Positions 12,415 to 22,310 of a DNA stretch of 64,000 nucleotides are shown here, piece after piece. Under the pieces are notes generated by a model, which made no database searches, was not told where the DNA came from, and saw only the letters and a list, made by a program, of their open reading frames with translations. The DNA lies in contig CM073322.1 in NCBI GenBank assembly GCA_037043015.1, forward strand, positions 1,809,601 through 1,873,600, given 5' to 3'. The position numbers and the translations under genes were made by a program. Source of the stretch: Bryum argenteum. Its lineage: Eukaryota; Streptophyta; Bryopsida; Bryales; Bryaceae. Positions within the stretch are counted from its first letter, which is position 1. Each line of letters starts with the position of its first letter.

Positions 12415-13295
12415 AAATAAAGATAATCAATTTGCAACCAACAAGGCATATGTGGAAGGATGGGAAAGAGAGATTGAACAACTTTGTGAAACTATAAAAA
12501 TTACAAGGATTTCAACAAATTTCAATGTCTTACAAGAAAGATGCATTTCAAAGAAGACTTGATCCTACAACATCTCAAGGTACAAATTATAAAGAACCCA
12601 AATTGAGTCTTCCAGCCTGTAATGGTGATCGTACTAAATTTCAAGGATTTCCAAATCAAGGGAGATTGTTTATGTTCATGCAACGACTTTGTTATCAAAC
12701 CTCAGCCTCACAAGTTGTGTTAGTTAGAAGACTACCGACTGGCATAGCTTTAAATTGGTTTTCTCTTATCTTAGAAAAGAATTCTTTATTATTAAACAAT
12801 TTTGACGGATATATGGAAGAATTTATCGCTTGTTTTGGGAAGTAGATAAGAAAAAAAAATTGAAAATCAAAAAATTAGAAGTTGACATCAATGTGAACGA
12901 TCACCCTCAATTTATATCTCTGAATTTAGGCAATTAACGTGTAATGTTGATTAGAGGTCGGAATGGCTCTCATTCATCAATTTCACTAGGGATTACGTGA
13001 AGATATGGAAGCTTTGTTACTTACGTTGAATGGTGCTACTTCCTTGTCTGTGGGCATTACCAAAACTGTTAAATGCCACAATAGTTTATTCAATTATCCA
13101 CTTGTGGTAACATCATTACTATCAAATATTGAATTTAATGATGTGAAAGTAGGTGATCTTATGCAAATTGATACAACTCAAATTAAAGGTCCATTATCAA
13201 ATGAGAAAAGAGAGCGTCAATGAAAAGAAGGGTTGTGTTTTTCTTGTGAAAGTAAAGAACACAAGCTCCCAAATTGCCCTAAAAAGCCAACTCAA
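12415..13295 (+). pseudogene. Gag relic (capsid plus CCHC zinc knuckle)
   Basis: The open part at 12525-12845 encodes capsid-like text (LSLPACNGDRTKFQGFPNQ, LVRRLPTGIALNW, NNFDGYMEEFIACF) typical of plant gypsy Gag. After frame breaks, 13005-13223 carries the capsid tail, and 13225-13290 encodes a CX2CX4HX4C knuckle ([14 protein letters not shown]) in which every zinc ligand is intact. Several stops and shifts separate these pieces, so no full Gag can be made. Confidence 0.8.
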
Positions 13296-13329
13296 TTTCA
13301 TATTAGAGAAAGTACCATGCAGAAAATCC

Positions 13330-14384
13330 GTAGCATGTGAAGAAACTGCCAAATTATTTGTAGACAATATTTATATTATTCATGGTCTTCCCAATGATAT
13401 CATCTCCGATCGGGGCCCACAATTTGTTTCAAAGTTCTGAAAAAAGTTTTTTGAACGTTTAAATGTCAAAATTTATTTTTCTTCAACTTATCATCCCAAA
13501 ACTGATGACAAACTTAACGGTTTAACCAAATCTTAGACCATTACTTTATTGCACTTTGAATTATCATAAAGATAATTGGAAAGATCTTCTGTCATTGACC
13601 AAGTTTGCATAAAATAATATTTTACATTCGTCAACAAAGTAGACTATTTTTCTTCAAATTATGGTCAATATTCTAAAGATGACTTGCTTCAAGTAAAGAT
13701 GGTTGGAAGTCCAGTTGTGGAAGACCTTGTAAATCACATCACTGTTATTCATAATGACCTTGAATTCCAACTTCAACAAACTCAAGATTAATATAAAAAA
13801 TATGCAGATATCCATCGCCAAGTACATCAAAATTTCAAAGTCAGATATCAAGTTTGGCTTTTTTGACGTATTATTCAAACTACAAGACCATCTAAAAAAC
13901 TTGAGCACCAAAGACTTGAACCATTTTCAATTTATTAAACAAATCAACCACGTTTCTTTCTGCTTAAAGCTTCCAACTGATATGAAAAATTATCATGTTT
14001 TTGAAATATTCCAATAAAAAAACATGAAAAATATGAAAAACATGAAAAACATGATAATTTTTTATCTTGGAATATGAAGTCAAAAATCTTGGAACCGAAT
14101 TACAAAAATACGATTGAAGATAGGGTTTTACACTTTTACCGCCGCCTTCACCTATTGAAGTTAACAATAACTTTGAATATGAAGTCAAAAAAATTTAGAT
14201 TCTCAAATAAAAAAAAATCAATTACAATATTTTGTTCATTAGAAAAGTTATAACACAAGCTAACGTACCAAAAAGCCAGCATCGTACCTTCAAAATGCTC
14301 CACTGGAAATTGCTAATTTTATAAGAGATATCCTTAGAAGCTAAAATTTACTTTTTATGAAACTCGTCACTCGAGAGGAAATGA
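13330..14384 (+). pseudogene. Integrase relic with chromodomain-like tail
   Basis: Residues '[19 protein letters not shown]' followed by RGPQFVSKF at 13350-13440 match the integrase core around its central Asp. After many stops, 13795-13990 corresponds to the integrase C-terminal region (ADIHRQVHQNFKV, then RPSKKLEHQRL, then LPTDMKNYHVF). Around 14165-14290 the text is still readable as a chromodomain-like module (FEYEVKKI, QLQYFVH). All of it is broken by stops and short A-run insertions, including a local AACATGAAAAATATGAAA expansion at about 14020-14050. Confidence 0.75.
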
Positions 14385-14615
14385 TGTCACGGATAATTTA
14401 TGATTACTTTTGAGTTAGATTAAAATATAGGATTAAGTTTATAATTAGTTTCTGAAGTTACATTTTATGAAAGATTAAATACAAGAATTGTTGACAAGAC
14501 CATTAGTCTTTTTTATTCTTTCTGTGTTGATCATGTTGAAACCTTGACTTAATTTCATGATTACAGTTAATGAATTAAATCATTTCTTGTCCTTGATATT
14601 ACCTTTCAAACTCTA
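14385..14615 (+). repeat. 3' LTR of the gypsy relic
   Basis: Direct repeat partner of 12163-12395, preceded by a short purine tract. Confidence 0.75.
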
Positions 14616-17600
14616 CAATCTATTTTTAAGTTATTTATTAACCTCCAAATAATAATTCCACATTTCTTATACATGTGAGAAAAATATATAGGACATTTTC
14701 CTTTTTTGATTTTTTATACGATAATCTTTCATATATTTTTTGTACCGTCAAAGTACACTTTTGTATTAAAATTTCAACTCACGTTTATACAACATATCGA
14801 TTTTTGTTTAAATTTTACATATATCTTAAAGAAGAATATTTAGTAAGCATGCAGCTAACTTGTGTAGAAATAATAATTCAAAGAACTCTAAGAAAATTTA
14901 AAATCATTCATAAAATTTATCAATTTACAAAGCAGTTTATTACAAGTTTGAAACTTGTGGTTCTTAATGAAATAATCTTGTTTATTGTGAAAGCTCTCGT
15001 GTGTTTATATTATTTATTTATTTTATATATAAATGTAATATTAAAAAATAATGTTATCTTAAAATAATTTGACGAAATTTAAATTTAATTAAGTTGTGAA
15101 TATAATAATCGCTCGAAAGTCGCTCGAACACACTTTATGTATTAAATCAAAAATCTAAATCCGTTTATAAAGAATACAAGACCAAAACGATTCAAAATGC
15201 CTTTTGGAACTACTTACTCTAAGAACGGGTAAATTGTTAAAATGAAAACGCATAAAATGAGTCAAACACTAGAAATCTAGATTATTACCAGATCAGCAAC
15301 TGCAACGTACAGAAATTTAAAAAAAAATATTGTCCACAAATACGATGATAGGTATGTGGATACAAAATTACAATCCATCATTTTATTTACATGCAAAAAG
15401 AGACGGCATGATGAAGGCAATAAGCATGAAAATGAAAAGAATGAAAATTTACTCTAACGTTCCGCTACCTTGTTGTTGAACGTTGAAATGAATAATTTAA
15501 ACAAGTCCATTTCTAATTTATTTTTTTGCATCTCTCGTCACTTAAACCTTAAATCTTCCGCATTGGATTGAGATCAAACAACGATTCTCATCTTTAATAT
15601 TGTTGATTATTTCTCACCTTGATATTTTACAGTAATTTGAAGGATTGTCGTCTCTTCAAAACGCTAATTCGTCTGACCTCTTCATTATTGAATAGTAATT
15701 CTTCTCAAACTGAGGGCGGCGAAAGAAGTCGTGGAGCATGTATTGCTCGTACTGCTGATTGTAGGGCGACAAGTGCTGCAATTTGTGGCGCGACAAGTGG
15801 TGCTTTTTGTGGGGCAACAAATCGTACTTCTTGTGTTGATAGTTGCGTTGTAGCAATTGGCACAAGAACTGCATCCATGTGCTGTATGTTATGGCGTAGG
15901 TGCTGCATTTAAAATTGCTAATGTCATCATTTTTGTTAACAACATGCATTCGTAACAATAATACTTTTTATCAAAATCGATTTTACGGTCTTAAAGAATA
16001 GTATGAAATGCAATTAAAAAACGAGTTAAATGAAGTTCAAAATAAGTTTCAAACTAAAATTAGAATCATTGAAAGGAAAAAGATGGAAAAACCATTGAAT
16101 AGATGAAACAAAATGTTGACTTGAAACGCTTACTCGAAACAGAAATATTTGTAAGTTAAATTTCTTTAATTTTTAATGATTTACTTTATTTTTATTTGAA
16201 ATTTCTAATATTTAGTGTTAAATGTTTTTAGAAACGTTGTTCAATGATAAATATAATAAAATTTTCTTGAAAGGCCAAAATGATGCAGAGAACAATCTTT
16301 TAACGGCATTCAATGTGTGACCAAACGCAAAAAGAACTTAAATCTTATACTATGTAAAATATTTATTTTTCTTGTTTATTTATTTTTTCTAATGCATTAT
16401 CTTTTTATTTCAACATCTCAGTCAATGCAAGGATTATGAAGAGAATACAAATGCAGCAAAATGTGTGAGTCGTGACGTATGCATTAGCGAGCAAGCAATA
16501 GCAAGCTCCACCTTTTCATTTGAAATTACATGATGCGCTGATCACATGTGAAGTTCTTAAAAGTTTTCACTGTGACAGCTGATGATGTGATCTTAATCAT
16601 ATTATTTAGATTAGAAAGAAATTTATATTTATTCAAGCACGTCATTCAATAAAAATGAAGAAGTATACAAGGAGAAATTTGAAAATCTCATGACTGAGAA
16701 GGCACATGTGATCGATCAACTTACAGAATAGTTCAGCAAATTGAAAAATATAATTTTTAAACATGCCTAAATGATTGACTCTCTAATACCTGAGTTTGTT
16801 GCATTAACTACTTTATTTCATAAAAGTGAATTGAAGATGTTAAATATGGTGTTAGTAAATTCAAAATTAAAGGGTGATCTTGAGGAAAAAAAAGAATAGA
16901 AATGAAAAATAGACTTCGGAAGTTTTCGCGCTTTAAGTTGAGTTTTTTCAGCAAAATAAGATAGGATTTTTTATTTTAATTTTGAAAATTTAAATTTAGA
17001 ATATTGTGTTTCATTTTATATTTAAATTTAAATTTTGTATTATTGAATAATACAATATTATCAAAAGAGAAGAAAAATTAAAATGAAGATAAGTGGAGCA
17101 CACATTCTTGTCGGCAGCAATGCGCCGATGATTGAAAGATACGAAAAAACCAAAAAAAGAGGTATGTGAAATTGTATTTTATGTAGTTATGTTCTTGACT
17201 AATATTAAATAAATATTTTTAAAGATATTTAGATGTATTGAATATTTTAAAACAGGGTACAAGTTCTAGCAAGTTAACAATTTTAAGTGAAAATAAATCA
17301 TCTAAATGACAAAAATATAATTTATTTAAAGTTTTGCAATTTTTTGGGTATTATTCATGAATTGAAAGTTTTGGAGACATTAGGTTTTAGAGTTTTAGGG
17401 TTTTAGAAATAGGATTAAGAAATATAGTTTTTGAAATTTAGCGTTTTAGAGATTTGAGAATTTAGTGTATTAGGGTTAAAGCAGAAACGGGACAACTGAT
17501 GTTTAGCGTGAGATACTGTCAAGTTCTTAAGGCCAGAACAAAGTCATCGTCCGCCGTCATGAAATTAACCTCTCTATTTCGCCCATAATTGAATGACACC

Positions 17601-17885
17601 TTTCCCGAACCTTAATCGAGCTGACTGTTAATTTGTCGATTAATTCTTAATGTGCAGCGAGAGGAGGGCGTACAAATAGTTTCTGACGAAGAAAATTGTC
17701 GCTTTTCTTTATTTATGACATGAGATATTGCAAATTGCTCGGTGTTTTCCTGGATACTGAGTTTAGAGTAAAATGGGGATGGATGATTTAAGCGAGGAGT
17801 TTCTGTTTAGAGTGAGTTTGAGCGTACACGTAGATAGAATTCCAAATGCGACATTAGGGTAAGATCTCTTCTTACCATGTTCGTT
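14616..17885. other. Very AT-rich intergenic DNA
   Basis: No supported gene. A locally GC-richer patch at 15710-15910 encodes only Cys/Ala-rich low-complexity text on one strand and Gln/His-rich text on the other. The tract at 17370-17480 has repeated TTTTAGGGTTTTAG-like words, a degenerate telomere-like or plant 'gggttt' low-complexity patch. The segment at 16000-16900 has scattered coiled-coil-like codons but many stops. Confidence 0.45.
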
Positions 17886-19373
17886 TTATACAAAATATAT
17901 GCATTCAAAATCAAGTCGCCTAAAATATAAAAAGAAGATTTTATGCCACCATTTGTGATCTCTTTTTTGCAATGAATAATAACGTTGCAATTGATCGTGG
18001 ACATCTACACCTCTCATGTGTTCTTGATTATACACTAAAACCGGCGACGCCGGGATTTGAATATAACCCCCTAAATGCCAACGAGTTATACACAAAGATT
18101 TAGAAGTGTCGATTGAGCTACATGCGGTTGAAAGCAATGACACGAGTTTATTATCATACGATGTAACGGCGCACATCCGCACGCTTGCATGCACCTGTTA
18201 CAAAAGTTGACCTTGCGATCCCGCCGGTGAGTTTGTGAGCGCTCGAAGCCACCTAATTCGGTAATCTTACAAGTTCTTGAAGCAAATATGTCACACACCA
18301 ACAAAGATTAAAACAAATGTGATGATGTCAAAAAATTGTAACAAGTGACAATGTGCCCCTTATATCGATCATAAGACTTAACACTTTTCTCTCGCCAACG
18401 TTGCCCTCCTCTATCGAATCGCTTGTTCAACAATATATTTCTATCTTTTGTACACACTTAGATACATAATTAGTTAAACACTACATTTTTGGACCATATT
18501 GCGTAAGTTTTGCTTTCATATATCGGCGAATAAGAACATACTTACTCGTATATTTGATCATTATTTCATTTACATATACATTTTCCTCGAGGTGATAATA
18601 CAAATAACATAAGTTATTATGTTCCTTCACTAACCATTCCGTTTTTACTAACTTACTATAATTAGGACTAGTTTTATCGGTTGTAACAATCTTTGAAGAC
18701 TTTGAAGAAATGATTTGCAAAAAGGGCGCCCTCCACATTGGAACTCTCCTCTCCATTGACGAAACTGTCCTCCGCATCGTCGGAACTGTTGTGCTGAGGA
18801 AACCAAATAGAACTGTCTTCGTGACGAACAGAACTATCGTGGCGCCTTAGCCACTTCTACATACCATCCTGTTAGACCTAAACTTGTTCCGACTAACGTC
18901 GTCGCTGGAATTATAAACTAGGTGCAAACATGTCAAAATGTACTTAAATTTATTTCTATTCATGCACTTAGTAATAGATTTTATTCGAAATAATTCATCT
19001 AAAGACTTTGACCAATATAATCTAACATTCGGTAATTATTTGGTGTCATTAGCATAAGTACCCCGAGGAAAGTTAAAAGCTCTTTTACCGTCAATGGAAT
19101 TCACCGACGTCGTCCGCGCGTCTTGCCTTTCTCGTTGCTTGATGCAGCGTATAAATTAGACATTCTAACAATTGTCATCAAAATAGACTTAAACCAAAAT
19201 AATATAAAGAACTCAAGAGGATTTTGGCATAGAATCAATGGATCAACCAAAACTTCTTTGCTCTCTATCCAACGAACGAGGCCAACGAAGAGAATTTCAA
19301 TACTAGGTGAATTCCACATCCCGGGTGCAAATTTTTTATAAATCGGTAAGAAGAAAAACTCGCTAAAATCCAA
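17886..19373 (-). pseudogene. PiggyBac-type (DDE_Tnp_1_7) transposase relic
   Basis: Read on the minus strand the pieces appear in family order. About 19370-19100 gives an N-terminal region with SILMTIVRMSNLYAA (compare the family's 'eTNrYA'). About 18600-18481 gives ENVYVNEIMIKYTSKYVLIR followed by RYMKAKLTQYG, matching the 'DE.M..fkGR...rqYmp.KP.kwG' block around a catalytic Asp. About 18030-17886 gives MRGVDVHDQLQRYYSLQKRD followed by HKWWHKIFFLYF, the highly conserved C-terminal 'GGVD..DQl..yYs..rk..KWw' block. Stops and shifts separate all three and the catalytic Asp in the middle block reads Asn, so it is dead. A C-terminal Cys-rich finger was not confirmed. Confidence 0.75.
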
Positions 19374-19907
19374 ATCATATCCTAAGTCTTATTCGTGAGT
19401 TGCATTAGAATTGTTTATGAACTATTTTTTGGAATTTGGGGTTAGAATCAAACTCTCTAATTTGTCCATGCCATATGACATAGGAGATTCCGATTGGCCG
19501 GGGTAGTATGTGCAATCTGATGAGTCATGTTGGAAGGACTTGGAGTTCCAAGTCTAGATCCTCAAAGTTAAATCTCTCTTACCTTTCCATATTCACCGTT
19601 CTCATCTACAAACTTCACCACGGCTTTGACTACACAATATCTCTCCCATAAACCATACAATAACACTTTGAGCATATCAATGGCAATCATAGGATTATAA
19701 AATTGTCTACAACCGTGTCCTAAAACACATCAAGGTATTGGACCTCTCTATCTAACGGAATTTGGAGAACAATCAGTTCACACTTTGAGACAAGTACACA
19801 TCTTCTAAGGCATGCATGCTTATATGTGGGCACATGTAAAGAGATTGGATTTATCACTTCATAGTGTAATACTTTTTGTAGACAATGAAAAATTGACCCA
19901 TAATAAC
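19374..19907. other. Intergenic, no gene seen
   Basis: Spacer between the transposase relic and the minus-strand unknown gene. I see no terminal repeats of the piggyBac copy here. Confidence 0.35.
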
Positions 19908-21399
19908 TCAAAATTCTTTTGAGTTTGACAAATAATCTAGATTAAAAACATCTATATCTTCTAAAGCCTCTAATAGCAAATCCACGGGTTCACCACCTCC
20001 ATGCTCAACCTGCAATAACCCATCCAAACGAGCATTAGGATTGTTCAGGACAGAATCCACCGCGGCACTTGTAGTTTCACCAAGGGAGTGGAGACACTTA
20101 CATGAAGCATCTAAGGTTGTCATTGTGCCTATTATCTTCCTCTTCGAAGTGTCTGGCTGGAAGCTGCTAATATCTTCAAAATCTTGTACTGAACTCACCA
20201 CAGTTACTGATTGTTCTAACACAATCTGATCATAACTGCCAACCTCTGGTCGCTGGCGCACAGACCTCCCTAAGCCGGTCGAAATGACCATCATTTGGTC
20301 AAAGGGAGTCGATGAGGTAGTACGCTGCCAATACTCCTCTTGAAATTCACCACGCAACCGACCTCCTCCGTCTATCTGCCACACAAACAACAGAAACAAG
20401 AATCAGTGACTGACAACCGATCCCGACCTCCATGATGGCAGCAGTAGTTGAGTCTGCATGACAACGATTTGATATTGATGCGTGTTGTTGGGATTGGAAC
20501 AACGAGTACAATTGCGCTAATTGTCCTCGCACTTGGAAGTTGGATGCGTCTTGCTCCCACACTTGGTGAATCAAGTCTGAGACGATTAATAGTAAATCAC
20601 AATCAGAAGTCATTATCAATGCAGGGATTCTCAACATGCACACCCCCGAATTCAAATGCGTTCTCAGTTCATATTTATGCTGGATAGTTCACAAGTATAA
20701 CGGTTGATAAATCATGATAAGCTTAATCTGTGCAATGCAGTGAGTGGATCAGAATTCTCTGACCTACACCACTGACAAAAAACCATCAAGCTCCGCTTGT
20801 TTATAGTGACTACAATTGCAAAGAGGAAAATCGAAATCAAACCTTGGGATCGGGTTTTCGAGGGCGGATAATGTTGTTGACGAAAGCAAGGACAGAGAGC
20901 ACAATTGGAGCTTTTTTCCTTTAAATTGCAAGTTTACTGATCCCAACAATTGCTCAAGTTCAACTGACCCAGCAATCGCTCAGGTTCACCGATCGCTCAG
21001 GTTCACCGACGATGCTGCCTCAAAACACGGCAGTTGCTCAATTCACCCGCCATAAACAACGAAATGAGGGATTGAAGAAGGAATCATATCAGCATCGCCT
21101 TCAACATGTCTCTCCTTCCACCGCAGTAACAATGCAACGTTCCTGCGGAAAAGAAAACGGTAATTCCTTAGTCCAGGAGTAGCGGGAAGAACTACACCTC
21201 GTAGCAAAGGTCGCGACAGGAGGTACTCTTCATTCAACAATTTCAAGCACTCTTGCACAATCGGTGGAGGTTGAAATTGCTTCTCTGAAAGCCAAACACG
21301 CAGCTCTTCGCGAAAAGCAGGGCCTTCTCGCTCGCGACGCTCTTGAACAGCCTTGGACGCCATATTGCCGTTGTGCAACGGGACCGCTGCAACTGCCAT
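19908..21399 (-). CDS. Unrecognised multi-exon gene (model uncertain)
   Basis: Three coding blocks on the minus strand. Block 1 (21399-21043) starts at an ATG in a good context and encodes about 118 basic, Arg/Leu-rich residues, including EELRVWLSEKQFQPPPIVQE and RNYRFLFRRNVALLLRWKE. Block 2 (about 20585-20415) encodes LIHQVWEQDASNFQVRGQL followed by AQLYSLFQSQQ. Block 3 (20375-19908) starts after a clear acceptor (GTGTGGCAG) and encodes 155 residues ending with an acidic Leu-rich tail (EPVDLLLEALEDIDVFNLDYL). The phase from block 1 to block 2 does not close with any donor I can see, so block 1 may be a separate gene or a small exon may be missing. I do not recognise the family; the tail would suit an activation or docking region. 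Confidence 0.45.
20940..21030. repeat. Short direct repeats, Leu-Ser-like codons
   Basis: Three similar words occur in a row on the plus strand (GCTCAAGTTCAACTGACCCA, then GCTCAGGTTCACCGATC, then GCTCAGGTTCACCGACG). They form a local tandem duplication in probable intron sequence of the unknown minus-strand gene. Confidence 0.6.
21043..21399 (-). CDS. First coding block of the unknown gene, or a separate small basic protein
   Basis: This block is open from ATG 21399 to a TGA at 21043-21045, about 118 residues. A GTGAAT donor overlaps the stop (GGCGG|GTGAATTGA), so the last codons may instead be spliced. The charge pattern and the tandem Arg runs suggest an organelle-targeted or RNA-associated protein, but that is only inference. 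Confidence 0.4.
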   Translation of the reverse strand: MAVAAVPLHNGNMASKAVQERREREGPAFREELRVWLSEKQFQPPPIVQECLKLLNEEYLLSRPLLRGVVLPATPGLRNYRFLFRRNVALLLRWKERHVEGDADMIPSSIPHFVVYGG

Positions 21400-21613
21400 C
21401 GTGCAAACGGTCGATGTAATTGTCCTCTGGTGAGGAGAAGCTAAATATAACTCCCGCTTATCTGACAGGCGATGTGCATGAAGACCCCGCTTCCACAGCG
21501 CCAGACGGGAGATTGAGTTCAAAACCAGGCTCAGCCAAGGAAGCTCATCCGGATCATGTGGAATCCCAATCTCTCCCTCGCCGTGACAGAATTCTAGATG
21601 CTAGTGATTGGAA

Positions 21614-21751
21614 TTAAATCGCCCAAGAACAGTGACCAGTTCGATCAGGAAACCGCTGCTCGATCAGGAAACCGCTGCAGGACAAGCCAGCTACAGTAGC
21701 CGGAAGTTCTGGAAAGAGCCCGAGGGGCTCTCGTGGGCGTTTAAGGGTTAA
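21614..21751. mobile_element. Small TTAA-bounded MITE-like repeat (tentative)
   Basis: The right end reads GGGCGTTTAAGGG immediately followed by TTAA (21748-21751). Its reverse complement, CCCTTAAACGCCC, resembles the left end of the 55-bp element at 37051. The left end near 21616 (TTAAATCGCCC) is only a partial match. A direct repeat of CGATCAGGAAACCGCTG lies inside at 21642-21680. Confidence 0.35.
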
Positions 21752-22310
21752 TTTGTTACGAATCATTCTTCTTTAGCTTGCAATGAAAGAGGGTAGTGTT
21801 GAGGGTAAATCGTTGAAACCAGACCACATACTTGAATGGTTGATTGACAAAGCGGCAGAATACAAAAATGTAAATTCTCACACCCTAAAAAAGTCAATCA
21901 ATGTTTGGTTTCATTGAGACCTTGCGGCCCCACCGTAGAGTCCATTCACCAATCATGTGTGCTTTTGTCACTTTATTTCAAAAACATATGGCATGATATG
22001 CAAGGAGAAGATGCTTGATAAAAGAATCTCTGTTTTATGACAAAAGAATGATAACACCGCTGCTTGATAACAAAAGAATGGAACTAACGATTCTCAAAGA
22101 GCATATCAAACCTGCACAAATTTCTCAGCTCATAGCTACCTTAGTGCCTGGAGTTTCAATCCGTTTTAATGACAATCTACTCAACACCGAGGCCATCTTA
22201 CGTGAGAGCGTCCCGTACCATTCATGGGCGGCAATCAAAAACTCAAAAATCTCTGCAAGAGGTAGAATACGCAGTTTAGCGCAAATTCTTAACAGAGATA
22301 ATATACTCAT
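21752..22310. other. Intergenic, 3' of the ABC1K gene
   Basis: No supported gene. Open frames on both strands at 22015-22310 overlap each other and show no family signal. Confidence 0.35.

Larger units (their letters stand above)
12163..14615 (+). mobile_element. Internally deleted Ty3/gypsy (chromovirus-like) LTR retrotransposon
   Basis: Two related direct repeats, about 12163-12395 and 14385-14615, begin TGACGCGG and TGTCACGG and share long stretches, including ATGATTACTTTT and CATGTTGAAA...TTAATTTCATGATTA. They are diverged LTRs. A tRNA-Met-like primer site (TTATCAGAGGTG) follows the left LTR at about 12396, and a purine tract (GAGAGGAAATGA) precedes the right one. Between them are relics of Gag (capsid and zinc knuckle) and of integrase with a chromodomain-like tail. 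Protease, reverse transcriptase and RNase H are absent: the zinc knuckle at about 13240-13290 is followed within about 60 bases by integrase sequence. LTR divergence and many stops show an old, immobile copy. Confidence 0.85.

Noticed and set aside
15619-15958. Cys/Ala-rich open frame with an antisense Gln/His-rich frame
   Set aside because: Repetitive GTGC/GCAACA words generate both frames; there is no conserved domain and no splice context.
16000-16900. Possible coiled-coil gene in AT-rich DNA
   Set aside because: Lys/Glu/Asn codons arise from A-rich sequence. Frames are short and broken and no splice chain can be built.
17370-17480. Second interstitial telomere
   Set aside because: Only degenerate TTTTAGGG-like words with irregular spacing; no run of exact units.
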